Shown in pieces: positions 1 through 11,619 of a DNA stretch of 64,000 nt. This stretch comes from Bradysia coprophila. Lineage: Eukaryota; Arthropoda; Insecta; Diptera; Sciaridae. The translations under genes were made by a program, and so were the position numbers. The notes under the pieces were generated by a model. That model made no database searches and had not been told where the DNA came from. It saw only the letters and a program-made list of their open reading frames with translations. Within the stretch, counting starts at the first letter, position 1, and each line of letters begins with the position of its first letter. Location: assembly GCF_014529535.1 (NCBI RefSeq), contig NW_023503409.1, positions 2,294,390-2,358,389 on the forward strand, written 5' to 3'.

Positions 1-58
1 GTTACATTCTTCGAACATTTCTATTATAAAATCGAACGTTTCGATAACAGAAAATAAA

Positions 59-426
59 ATGAACCTAAAATTAATTGCACTGGTCTTAGCTCTGCATTTC
101 ACTAAGCAGACAGGTGAGTAAAGCGAACATTTATTCACATTTCAAGAAGGCCAGACAATTGATTTACGTGTAGCTTAGTTTCGTCCTTAACTACGCAATA
201 TGAAGATTCAAAAATTATTTGGATAAAACTTCCTCGACGTGTTCAGCAGTCTGATCCAAATGTGGAACGTCGACAAAATCTTCCAACAGATTTTTCACAA
301 GAGCAATTTGGAAGAGAATTAAGTCAGCTGGAGTCCTCCATGAAATTTCCTACATATGGACCAATTGTACAGCCAGAGTCTAATTTAATATTTCCATCCC
401 CTGAGCATCAAACATCCAACAGATAA
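59..426 (+). CDS. Small secreted protein, 100 aa, unknown function
   Basis: Two exons, 59-113 and 179-426, joined by a 65-nt GT-AG intron (donor CAG|gtgagt, acceptor gcttag|TTTCG), keep one open frame of 100 residues. Exon 1 encodes a short hydrophobic start (MNLKLIALVLALHF) that looks like a signal peptide, so the product is probably secreted. The mature part is hydrophilic, rich in Gln, Ser and Pro, and contains a basic PRRVQQ stretch that could be a processing site. It has no cysteines, which argues against a disulfide-rich toxin or antimicrobial peptide. A polyadenylation signal AATAAA lies at 488-493. I do not recognise the family. The start is chosen because it is the first ATG and gives the signal peptide. 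The gene model is well supported by frame and splice sites, but function is unknown. Confidence 0.6.
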
Positions 427-789
427 CAGCAACAAAAAAAATAGCTTCGCAGGAAACACAATAATTAAATTGGTTTTAATTTCATGAAATAAATAATTTT
501 TCGAAATTTTAAAATCTTCTTTAATACGTAGCATTCACATTCGACAATCACTTCACAACTCTGCTGTAGCGTTTTTGGTTTACACAGTACACCATTGTTT
601 ATGCAAGTGACACAGTTGGTTAAATATATAAATGTGTCTTCTCTACGAGTAGTACATTCAGTGCAAGTATTTAAATGAGTTAATTTTACGTAATATAAAT
701 AGAATTTCTGATGCGTCTAAAATCAGTGTTATCGGTAGTGTTATATGGTGTTTCCTTTACTAGTCTTACCCTCCTTCGTAAAGGAAAAC

Positions 790-920
790 GTCATACTATA
801 CACTCTGGAAATAATTTGATATTTCGTATCCCGATGAGTAAAAGTACGTCGGGCTAAAGCCCTCGGACACTCTTGCTCATCTGGATACGAAATATCAAAT
901 TCCTTCGCTTGTAATATAGT
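790..920. repeat. Imperfect foldback element
   Basis: An inverted repeat centres on about 855. The left arm reads AATTTGATATTTCGTATCC (about 812-830) and the right arm GGATACGAAATATCAAATT (about 883-901). Weaker pairing extends outward on both sides. It resembles a MITE or solo foldback. No clear target duplication was identified. Confidence 0.55.
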
Positions 921-1812
921 CCAGCCAAACAATTTTTTTCCATTCGCAAAATGTAAACTCAATAAAACTTTCACTGCAAGACTCTAGTTGCTTCCCTTTA
1001 GTACCAATTTGTTTTTTTCTGCATTTCGTCACTTGCAAACTAATTTATTTAAATTATTTTTAAATCGGTGCATTTTGATGATATTTGATTTCGAACCGCC
1101 ATGGTCACCGTAGAAATTGTCAAAATTTGACTGTCACTTGTCAAGGTTGTCAAACAAATTTATCGACAAAGTAGATTCTGATAAACATATGTACCGATGA
1201 TATGGTGGTTTTTTTGAAAATCATGTTGATTTATCTCGTTATGATGTCAGCAGCAATTTTATTTAAAGTACAACAAAACTAAAATTGTTTCGTAGATCAA
1301 AGCTATGTAAACTACGTATACCTATTTTAAGGTGTAATATGTATGTCGTTACAACTTATCTTAAATCCCTAAACCCAATAAAAGAAATTGCAATATGATG
1401 TGAGCTATTTTTACGACTTCTATTGTTCATGCGTGTTAGAAGGTAAGGTGTATCTGATGGCTATAATAAATAAGCGTATCAAAATGAACAGAAATAAATG
1501 ACCTATCACACGTCAGACAGTCTTGGTCAGAATAATGTTCTATTATGCCAGCAAGGAAACAGAGAAAATTTCAAAATGGTTCTAGAAGTGCAAGATATTC
1601 TATTCATTGATTAGATTTATATGAGTCGATGTACGGTACCTATACGTTTGCATGGGGACAATACAATGCTGTGAATAAAGAGAGAGAGGTAACGCTTACA
1701 CTCATTAGACGAGTATTTATTTGATGAATTGTTTCTGATAGGAAATTGAGATGTATTTTTTAAATGTATTGATGACCTGATTAATTTTTGTTTGTTTTTT
1801 TTGAAGTATTTT

Positions 1813-2320
1813 GAGGGATTCTTTTGAAAATCCACCTATCAAAATCGGACCCATTTCGTCTGGGATGGTTATATACATGGTTTGAAAGGTCTTTGCCAGT
1901 AGACCTCAAAACAGGCCTCACACAGTCTCGAGCCACACCTGATTGCTGGTGGAAGATCTCCGAAGTTGGGAAAATAGTGTTTTTTATCCGATTTTTTTGG
2001 CCGTTATAAATGATCGTTCCGGGTGAGAGTGGGCTCGTTGGAAAGCTGAGCTTAAGTACTTTCGGGTCATGCCTTTGATTAGATTCAATTATATGTGTTT
2101 GCAAGAAATCTGTGAGAACTTTAGACAGGACTGGGTCGGTACTGATGACGCTTAATGTGAACCTAAGATGCTAGTCGTTACATACATTGTCTAAGCTTTC
2201 CGTTGATGCCTCATTTGCTTGTTTTGAGGTCTACTGGCAAAGACCTTTCAAAAGCTGTATATATCCATCCCAGACGAAATAAGTCCGATTTTGGTAGGTG
2301 GATTTTCAAAACAATCCCTC
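1813..2320. mobile_element. MITE-like element with 100-bp terminal inverted repeats
   Basis: The outer 100 bp on each side (1813-1912 and 2221-2320) are inverted copies of one another, over 90% identical by eye. Both ends start GAGGGATT and continue through TTTTGAAAATCCACCTA. The 308-bp interior shows no transposase-like frame. A short TTT flanks both ends and may be a target duplication. The size and structure fit a non-autonomous DNA transposon. Confidence 0.75.
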
Positions 2321-2780
2321 TTTGCAATATTGTCTCAGAAGTACATCGAGTCCTGGAGATATTGTATTGACAAAGTTAGCGAAACCGGTCGACGTTTTAT
2401 AAATAAAAGTGAAATGGATTTTGCGAAACACTTATGGTTTCATTCAAAAGTATAACAATGTTCTATTCCTTGTAATATGAAGATAATCGTATCGTGACAA
2501 TTCAGTTTTTCAACTTTAATGGTACCATTACGCAGGTAAGATGATTTTTTAGAAAAAATACTTACTAAAGACTGACTAACCTACATACCTGTCCTTATAC
2601 ACAATCGTCCGAATAAGACAATTAGAAATACTAGAAATAGAACGTAAAAGTGTTCATTTTTTTTCGTTGGTGCTGAATTTTGTACTTCGTATATTAATCA
2701 GGTTCGAGACTATCGAACCAATTTCAAAAATTGACAATCGCAAATTTTAACCTCAGATCAAAATTTGTGTTTTATCTTCG

Positions 2781-2825
2781 GATAATTGCTACAGGTTGAT
2801 ACCTATAACAGCTCTTTTAATTAGA
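2781..2825 (+). repeat. Fragment resembling the 3' part of the CXC gene
   Basis: This 45-bp segment closely matches 8138-8182, just after the stop codon of the downstream CXC gene, and over its first 28 bp also matches coding sequence at about 7926-7953. Read in frame it gives NCYRLIPIT, against NCNRLIPMT in the gene. It is probably a leftover of a related gene copy or of element-end sequence. Confidence 0.5.
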
Positions 2826-3495
2826 GAGTGAAGAGCATATCCCGAGATACGAGATATAATTGTCTGTGTACTGTTTACATTGACTATATAGAATAGCAAT
2901 GCATAACAAAGGTTAGAGAATCGTAAGTAAACTGGTGTACATAAAATGAAATTGATTTTTGACTTATTACGGGTAGCATCCTGGATAAGAAAATAAAACC
3001 AAGGTTGAAACTCTTAGCCTTTAAATTTCAACATTTAGCTAATTTTATTTATATAGAAGTACAAAAAAATTGTTTCTATTCAATAACTCTTATGATTGCT
3101 ATTGGGAAATATCAAAAATATAGAGGAATTGGTGCGACAAGCAAAAATTCTAATTCATCAAGTGGAAAGTAATTTTATCTACTGAATTCACCTAATAAGA
3201 ATTGAATTGATCGAGTACTAGACAGTCAATTTATCAATTAAAAGGGAAATTAAGTCAAGTAGAATGTGTCGATGCAAAGATAAACCCAAACTTTCTATCC
3301 ATAGTCATGTAAAATACTACTATATCACTGTCCGTTAATTTGTTACATTAACAAAGTAGCATTTCATTTAAAATGTTTATTGTCATAAATTTGCAATTAA
3401 ATCTACTGTTGATTCGTTGGATTAAAACTAATTCGAATTCCTGGATTAAAATAAAATTCTAAGTACCTTTCGTGTGATCTAAATTTAATTTCATC

Positions 3496-6400
3496 ATGAA
3501 CACTATAGAATGTGCAATCTGTTCAAAATCATTAGACGGAGCAAAAAAAGAAGATTATTCTAAACTGTATTCAAAAGGCTGTGACTCGATCAATCAAATC
3601 ATACCCTTTCATGAAAAAAAGATTCCAGAGGTTACAAATAATTTTTAGGATTGAATGATTCTAGCTATTATACTAAGCTTGTGAATTTCTTTTTAACTTA
3701 TGTTATTAGGTTCACCCTGGTCAGTTTGTCCACAAGCTTTGTCGCAATGAATTTATTTGTGGGAAACGCAACATTGCCGAAACAACAAAGCAAGACTCAC
3801 ACGAATTGCAAGATTTATCTGCAACTTGCTTTTTTTGTGATCAGCCGGCAAAGTTCACAGATAAAGGAAAGAAAGACGTTCAAATGGTGAAAAAGTTGGA
3901 CTTTGTTGAAAATGTTCATAGATCAATTGCTAAGCGTAACGATGTATGGTCGAAAAAAGTCCAAGGTCGAATCGAAGAAAAGGACCTACTAAATGCGACT
4001 TATCACAAGAGCTGCAGCATTAACTTCCAGAATTTGAAGAATATTCCACTGTGCCATGGAGGTGTTGCAAAAAAGGCTGGTCGTCCTCAGAACACATCAC
4101 GAAACGAAGCTTTTATCAAATTGACTGAACACATGGAAGGAGATGTGGAAAGGGTATTCTCAATCAAGGAATTAACCGAACTTATGCAGATTGAGTGTGA
4201 CGAAAATGACCAAATTGAAAACCGATATCTAAAGAAAAAGCTTCTGGAACATTTCGGAGATAATATCATTGTCATAAGCAGTGATGGCAAGCCTGACTTA
4301 GTGATTTTTAGGTAACGTGTTTTAAGTATAAATTTAGTGTTCTTATGTAAGTTTCCGTTTAAAAATTCTAATTATGAATTGCAGCCAGTCACTGAAAATC
4401 CTGATCACTAAAATTTATGAAGATCAATTGGAAAGGGATGGTCAGAACGAGAGACAATTTTTCATTTCAAAAGCTGCAAAAATCATCAAATCGGATGTAC
4501 TGATCATGCCAACTGACAAAACAATTTATCCCACATCCGATATGCTGTCTGATTTGGAGAAACAGAAAAGATTTGTACCTGAATCACTCCAACATTTTCT
4601 GAGCAAAATGTTCGTTGAAGCAAATTGTGACCTCAAAATTGCTTCTATTGGTCAATCGATTATACAAGCTGTCAGACCAAGATCCCTCATAGCTCCCTTA
4701 CAAATTGGTTTGGGTGTTCAACTCCATCACAGCTTCAGATCAAAATTTCTTATCGAGACACTTTTCAAAATGGGATTTTCATCGTCGTACCCAGAGGTAC
4801 AAAAGTTTAAGTTTTGTGCAGCTTCGTCTATTGACGAAATTCATCCCAACCCAAACCAGGTAAAGCACCTGACTATAACTACACTTCCCAGATACCTTGA
4901 AAATTATTACTGTTTTTCGATTAGGTTGTCAAATTTATGGCTGACAACGTCGATCACGACACTCGCACAATTGATGGTAAGGGCACATTCCACGGAATGG
5001 GAATGATTGCTGCATTCACACCTGCGAACCAAGTTGTCAGGTGTATTACTCGAAGCAAAGCTACAATTGCAGATGTAAGAGCCATTGGACAAGTAGACAT
5101 TTTACCGTACACGAACGAATTGGTTGGGAATGGGCTGAGCTATAAGGAGTTGTCAGATTTTCCGTATGAAGACGACTGCCTTCATACAGATTTGTTGTTA
5201 AAAACGACGTGGGCGCTTCGAACTACAAGACCTTCGTGGTCGGGAACAATGCAGCTAATCAGTGACGAATCTCATCCAGGTTAGTCATTTTTATAACTCA
5301 AATGGTTGGATTTGAATAGAAACATAATTCTATTTCCTCTGCTCTGTCCAGGGAACTCGTCAATCCAAATTTTACCAATGATTGACTTGAACGCATCAGA
5401 TTCATCCTGCATTTATTCAACGTTGCATTTCTTATGCACTGCAGCTGAGAAACATGGAGTAGCACCCATAATTACGTTTGATCAACCGTTGTACTGGAAA
5501 GCTTCGTTGATTATTCAAGATGAACCCACTTCAAGCCGTCTCAAAAAAATTGTTTTAATTCTGGGTGGATTTCACTTGCAAATGAGTTTCCTCGGATCGA
5601 TTGGACATTTAATGACTGGCACTGGGTTACAAGAATGTCTTGAAACCGTTTACGCATCAAATAGCGTTATTCACATGCTAACCGGGAAATCCATCCAAAG
5701 AGCAGTCCGTGGACATTTTTTGGTCGATACAGCGTTGAACGCATTACTCACGAAAAAAGCTGAAACAATTTTACCTGAATTTGATTGGAATACATCGCTA
5801 GCTGAATGTGCAATTCTCTACGACCAGTTGATATCGCTTGAAATTACATCGACGGACCTTCATTTCAACGATCTTCTTCAGTTGCTCATGCAGCATTTTG
5901 CGACAATTAAGACGAAATTACAAGGGCAACGTACTGGTAGACTTTGGATTCAGTACATGGATATGGTCGATCTGCTTCGAGATTTTTTAAGAAGTGAAAG
6001 GACGGGGTCCTGGAAATTGCATTTGGCAACAATTCGAAAAATGATTCCATATTTTGCAGCAGCTGGTCATAACAATTATGCAAAATCGGCCCAAATTTAT
6101 TTACAACAGATGGAACAACTGGAACACAATCATCCTGACGTTTACAAACAATTTATGGATGGACACCATGTTGTCCGAAGATCTGATCGGTATTGGGCTG
6201 GACTTTCTTGCGATCTCACAATCGAGCAGAGCTTGATGAGAGCAGCTAAATCCAGAGGTGGATTAACTCGTGGTGGCGGATGCTCCGAAGATCAAAGGAT
6301 AGTTTGGATTCAATCTATGCCAGCATGTGCCGAAATCAACATCGCTATGCAGAAAATTACCAATTTATATTTTGAAACCAGCGACCAGCATAAAGATTGT

Positions 6401-8143
6401 TCCGACTCAAGGTAAACTTTCTTATAGTCATGACACGATTCGAATCAGCTTTAATTTCATTTCATTTTCATCAGACAAGCTAGAGATGAAAAAGACACGA
6501 AGACAATTTACGAGTTTTTGGAAGATCGTGATCCCTTTCTACTTGATGACGTCGCCTTACGAAGCATCTATACTGGTGAAGAGGCACAAGCGAACGTTAA
6601 TGTTGATACTGCCGTAACGATTGGTAACAAAATCATTTCGAAAATGGTTGGGAGAAATGTCTCGGAATACAGCTTTGAAAGTGTGAACAAAGCCGTTACG
6701 ATGGGGTCCAGCAACACGATTTTAATAGATGGTAAAGTCACCCACATCGATCCACAATTGCTATTCCAACGACTGATGTTAATGTCCAGAAATTTCAATG
6801 ACGAAAAATTGAAAAATGTCTTCACGTTCGAGTTATCACAAATGCCTTCGTCATTATTTGATGACGCTGGTTTAATGCGTGAGGCGAAAATTAACGAATT
6901 TGTTAGTCAATACGTTGCTGGGAAAGAGACTCGTATTTCGTCAGATTATGAAAATAGCTGTCGCCACGTATTATGCGGAAATTCGTTTTTGAATCGATTA
7001 CAATGGAAAAAGAATCAGACGTTTGGAGAGATTTGTTCGCTGTACCTGGACTATGCAAAGAAATTCAACAGCCCGACCATTGTATTTGATTCGGTTCCTG
7101 ATGGTACTACGAAGGATGAATATAATTTTCGACGTAGTAAGGGAATCCGTGGAGTGAACATCAAATTCTCTTCTCACACAGTCTTCAACTCGAAAAAAGA
7201 TCATTTTCTGGCGAATAAGTCGAATAAGGAATGTTTCGTCACCATGTTGTCAGATGTTCTAACTGCAAATGGTTGCACAGTAGTAAAGGCTAAGACTGAT
7301 CAAAACTTTACGATAGCTACAACAGCTATCGAATTGGCGATGGAAGATCCTGTCATAGTGGCTGCAGATGACTTGGAGATCATAATAATGTTGTGTTATT
7401 GCTACAAAGACGATGGTTACGGCTACGACATCATTTTCAAAAGCCACGAATGTTTGAAAAAGCCACCCGCATTTCACAGCATCCAAAGCATTCGAGGCAA
7501 ACATGGTCAAGAGGTTATTGACAAGATTTATTTTCTGCACGCAATTGGTGGATGTAAAACGACGTCCCACATCCATACTATCGGTAAAGGCCAGCCATTC
7601 AAGAAATTCTTGAGCAACAGCGAATTTCGCTTGATCGCAGATAAATTTATAGACAAAAATTCAACGACTTCACAGATTGTAGAGGCTGGCCTCAAAGCCC
7701 TCATTATGCTTTATGATGGCAAACCTGATGAAAGCCTCGACCTATTACGTTTTAAGCAATTTTCTAAGAAAGTTGCTACGAAAACGTCTGCTGTTTTAGT
7801 GAATTCTCTTTCACCAACATCGTCCGCTGCAACGTATCATGTTTTAAGAGTCTACTTTCAAGTCCAAGAGTGGTTGGGAAATCGTACGCTGAATCCAGAA
7901 AAATTCGGCTGGAAAAAGAATTCAGAAAATTGCAACAGATTGATACCTATGACAACGGATATGAATCCAGCACCACCCGAGCTTCTGTCGAAAATTCGGT
8001 GCCAGTGTAAAGGGAATTGCAGTAATTTGAGGTGCAGTTGCTTCAAGAATCAGTTGAAATGTACGAGTGCTTGCGGAGTGTGTTGCGGTACAGATTGTCT
8101 TAATATTTATGTACCAGATGATAACGAGACAAATGACGAATAA
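3496..8143 (+). CDS. Large CXC (TSO1/tesmin-type) domain protein, transposon-like family, 1431 aa
   Basis: Six exons (3496-3630, 3710-4311, 4385-4859, 4925-5279, 5352-6411, 6475-8143) with 63-79-nt GT-AG introns give an uninterrupted 1,431-aa frame. The N-terminus has zinc-finger-like Cys pairs (CAIC near residue 6, then CFFC and a YHKSC motif). A segment around residues 1229-1240 reads FLHAIGGCKTTS followed by GKG, like a conserved block I recall in uncharacterised invertebrate proteins (HALTGCDTT type), possibly nuclease-like. Residues 1385-1417 form a CXC domain with CQCKG, RCSC and GVCCGTDC, the class used for zinc binding and sometimes DNA contact in TSO1, tesmin and MSL2. The first intron's donor (GAG|gttaca) is weak. 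AATAAA lies at 8336-8341. The family behaves as multicopy or transposon-like, but this copy has no stop codon. Its molecular function is unknown. Confidence 0.75.
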
Positions 8144-8245
8144 TTGGTACAGTTTGAGACCTATAACAAGCACTTTTAATTAGGGCTTCAAATTGTAATT
8201 GTAAAATTTCTTGGATTAAATGCAATTTTAAATCAAGAAATTTGT
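8138..8245. repeat. 3'UTR repeat copy and hairpin after the CXC gene
   Basis: The segment 8138-8182, starting at the stop codon, is a diverged direct copy of 2781-2825. It is followed by an imperfect hairpin (AATTTCTTGGATTAAA near 8208, TTTAAATCAAGAAATTT near 8229). The hairpin may be fortuitous or a relic of a mobile-element end. Confidence 0.45.
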
Positions 8246-9610
8246 TTTCTTTGGTCTCACTTTATATTGTTGTCATGATTAGCTCCTCTTGGTGTGCACA
8301 AATTCATTTATATTTAAACAAGAAAAAGCTAAATGAATAAAATGTAATAGGTTTGTGACTAATACATGCCATAAACGAAACCTGGAAAAATGTTTTCAAC
8401 AGATAACCACTAAAATTCCCATAATAATACAATGATATCATTCTCATTTATAGAATATTGACGCCCTTTATTCAAAATTTTACCAACGGCGCGGCATGAC
8501 AGTTCGTACTGATTTATCGACATTATGTCAGTTCTTTCGGATCATTCATAAAATGATTATTTTGTTGATCAATTTTGTGGCTTTTCATAAAACACTAAAT
8601 ATAATAATTTCAGGACATTGTCATCAACCCAACTTTTTTCTGATGGAATATGAGACTATAAGAAAGCTATCAGAAGAAGTTTTATTTGGTTTACGATTAC
8701 TGCTAAGTTTTCATACAACTTTAAGTAGATAACCTGGACTAATATACTATACCTTCATTGAAATCTAACTACACTGGGGATTTCCCTGTATGCTATACAG
8801 ACTGTCATTCATTTGAATGAATTTTTTTCTTGAAATAGTTATTTGTTCAACAAGGTAAGAAAAGTTGGGTTCGGATTTGGAGGGTGGCCGGTGGCCAGAG
8901 CGTAGCGAGGACAAGACACTTTAGAAAATACAATTTCCAGTTTTATTCCTGAGGTACAACGTTACAACGTTTTTCACAACAAAGACTTCCGCAGTTTCAG
9001 CGGAGGCGAGAATGGAGGTTCAGCCAGATTGATAATAATTAATTGTTTACTACGTATAAGTGAAAGCAAAAAATGTTCAACGGTATGAACGTTCTCTTGC
9101 ATGTAGTCACATTAACTCATTTTATCGTATGTTTAGACGATTACTTGGTAGCGCTTGGTATCAAGTACAAATAAGTTGAACTTTATTTCTTTTTGTGCTT
9201 GCGAGTTTTTCTTTTATGACCTAGGGCAACAAATCATTGAGCTGAAATAAAAAGAGAAAAGGATGCCGTACACTGGACATACAAGTTCATACACGATTGG
9301 TATAAGTGAATTGTTGTTTACATTAATTGCTGACTATGCTACACTGTCTCGTCGGCAAAATTTTTTCATTGTATTCGTATTCGTTGGAGTGAAGAACGTT
9401 CTCATTTTATTTGTGATGTTAAATTCGATATAATATTTACTGAGTTTGACTTATTCACTTAGGTTGGTATGTGAAATATAAATTAAGCCAAACCACTTTC
9501 ATATTGCTTTCAAACATGACATTTTGTTGATGGCACTATCGATTTCCGTCTCAGTTTTATACGGCTAATTATTCAAGAGTTGAGACAATAAGTTTTTTTT
9601 TCTGTTGCAG
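8144..9610. other. Intergenic region upstream of the kinase gene
   Basis: Apart from the 3'UTR of the CXC gene, nothing coding is supported. The frame at 8496-8732 has AT-driven composition and no recognisable domain. A splice acceptor-like run (polypyrimidine then TTGCAG at 9605-9610) suggests that a 5'UTR intron of the next gene ends here. Its upstream exon was not located. Confidence 0.5.
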
Positions 9611-9654
9611 ATTCGAGACATTCATTTCTCATTGAAAATTTTTTGATTGTCACA

Positions 9655-11619
9655 ATGAATTCGTCTAGCAAATCAGGTAAAAATAACAGCAAACACCATT
9701 TTCTGAACGAACTTGCTAACAAAAAAAAATTTGGTTTAAAAAGGTTGCATCATATTCAGAGACTACGAAAACCTTTCAAAAGCTGGCGCTGGTGGCTATG
9801 GATTAGTTTTAAAAGCCAAAAAGAAAAACGAGAGTTTCTTTTCGGCAATCAAGCTGATTCCGATGGATATGCCGACAATGGGGCGTCAAACGTTGTGTGA
9901 AGCGCAGAAGGTTTCAGGAATTACCAGCCATGATTCGATCGTTTCATGTTTAGACTACTGGGAAGACGAGTTCACGAAAGCTGACCATGACACGTTCATT
10001 CGTCTAATAAAACCAAAAAAGACCGAACCGTTCTATTACTTTCCCACCAATGCGAGGCAAATGAATTTTTTGTGCATTCGCATGGAGTTTTGTGAGAACG
10101 GAAACTTGAAGCAATGGTTGAAGAGCCGCGGAAGCTCTATCGATGTGTGGGAAAACATACAAATTTTTCTGCAAATTGCCAGGGGAGTGGAACATATTCA
10201 TGCCCATAAGCTGATTCACCGGGATTTGAAACCGGCCAACATTTTGTTCTTCAAAAAGAACGCCAAAATTAGCGATTTTGGTTGGTCTGCTACTCATAAC
10301 GTTGGGGAATATCAGCATACTCCACGGGCTGGTTCCGCTTTGTATCAGACGCCTGAACAGGCTTTTGGAAAGTATGGTCAATCTACCGACTATTATGCCC
10401 TGGGGCTCATTCTCTACGAATTATTCCATCCTGATGCACAGAAAAATGTTGGCGAAGCTTTAACGAGCCTAAAATATACAAGAGAAATTCCAAGTGAAAT
10501 ACGACGACAATATCCAATAATTGCCGAACTGATCAGCAAATTGATTTCTGTTGTGCCAACTGATCGACCAAATTGTGATCGAATCGTGACGACTATAAGG
10601 CCTTTAATCAAAGCATTGAAACCGAAACCCGAAATCGGTATTACACAAAACAGGTGCAACCGCTGCGCGGTTTCTTTACTCGGGACTCGATACAAGTGCA
10701 CCATTTGTCCGAAATTTTTCCTGTGCGAGAGCTGTGAAAAATACGACGAAGATCACTGTACGAAGCACAATTTCCTAAAGTTGAAGGACGAACATTCGCC
10801 GAATAATGGAGATGGCTGTGAGCACTATCGTCGTAAATGTAAACTGAAGGTAAATTAATCCACAATTCGCTAACGTTCGTCTTGATCTTGAAGTCTTTAC
10901 ACATAAACTTTTAATGTCCTACGACAGTGTCCTCTGCCTGAATGTGGATCTGCAAATGGATTTTTCGGTTGCCGTGTTTGTCATGATCAAGATATTAAAG
11001 GCCATAAAATGGATCGCTTTAGCGTCAAGGAAATATTGTGCACACAGTGTGGAGGACAACAGTTCCCGCGTAGTGCTTGTCTGTTTTGCAAAACTTCCTT
11101 TGCAGAGGTGATACGAAAAGATACATTGATCGGTGTCATGAACCTAACCAGATTTTCCTTTCAACGTTTCTAGTATTTTTGCTCCATATGTAACCTGTTC
11201 GACGACAGCGAAGAGGCCAAACTAATTTATCATTGCTATCGCTGTGGCATTTGTCGTAAAAAGGCCAACGAAGCGCTACAGTATACTCACTGCGACAATT
11301 GCTTCATGTGCTATCCATCATCACTGCTCTTAGAAGACGGAGAATCGGTTTCTGATGACTCATTCTTCAAGCACGAGGTACGTACCAAACGCTACACATT
11401 TTAAATCAAAACAGAGCTTTAGTTTAAAATGGAAAAATTTCTGAAAATTTTTAGTGCAAGAAAGAAGCAGGAAAAATTCCATGTTCTGTGTGCCAAAAGG
11501 ACATACATAATAGTCGTGAACCGGCGGTATTAGCTGATTGTCATCATTATGTTCATCAGAGTTGCAAGACTACATTCCCGAACCACGTTGGAAACTGTCC
11601 TTTGTGTGGTTGCTGGTAA
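9655..11619 (+). CDS. PEK/eIF2alpha-kinase-like kinase fused to ZZ finger and Pirh2-type CHY/CTCHY/RING ubiquitin ligase
   Basis: Preferred model: exons 9655-9676, 9783-10849, 10928-11107, 11174-11377 and 11455-11619, giving 545 aa. Residues 8-14 form a glycine loop (AGAGGYG), with AIK at 29-31, HRDLKPAN at 153-160, DFG at 172-174 and GSALYQTPEQ for the activation segment end, a pattern typical of PEK/GCN2/PKR-class kinases. All catalytic residues are present. A ZZ zinc finger (CNRC...CTIC...CESC...H..H) spans about 299-336. From about 353 a CHY finger (GCEHY...CRVCHD), a CTCHY segment (YFCSICNLFDD, YHCYRCGICR) and a RING (CSVC...CHHYVHQSC...CPLC) follow the order of RCHY1/Pirh2, an E3 ubiquitin ligase. 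The protein stops right after the RING and lacks Pirh2's C-terminal zinc ribbon. The last three introns are all phase 0. The N-terminal splice is uncertain because a 16-nt segment breaks the better-looking frame. Confidence 0.75.

Larger units (their letters stand above)
427..3495. other. Intergenic region with two inverted-repeat elements
   Basis: No convincing coding exon is visible. The stretch is AT-rich and holds an imperfect foldback near 790-920, a 508-bp terminal-inverted-repeat element at 1813-2320, and a 45-bp segment at 2781-2825 resembling sequence from the CXC gene downstream. Open frames between 1617 and 2104 lie inside the inverted-repeat element and look like shadows. Confidence 0.6.

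Noticed and set aside
1617-2104. Minus-strand frames of 72 and 107 codons
   Set aside because: They mostly fall within the terminal-inverted-repeat element and have no transposase motif.
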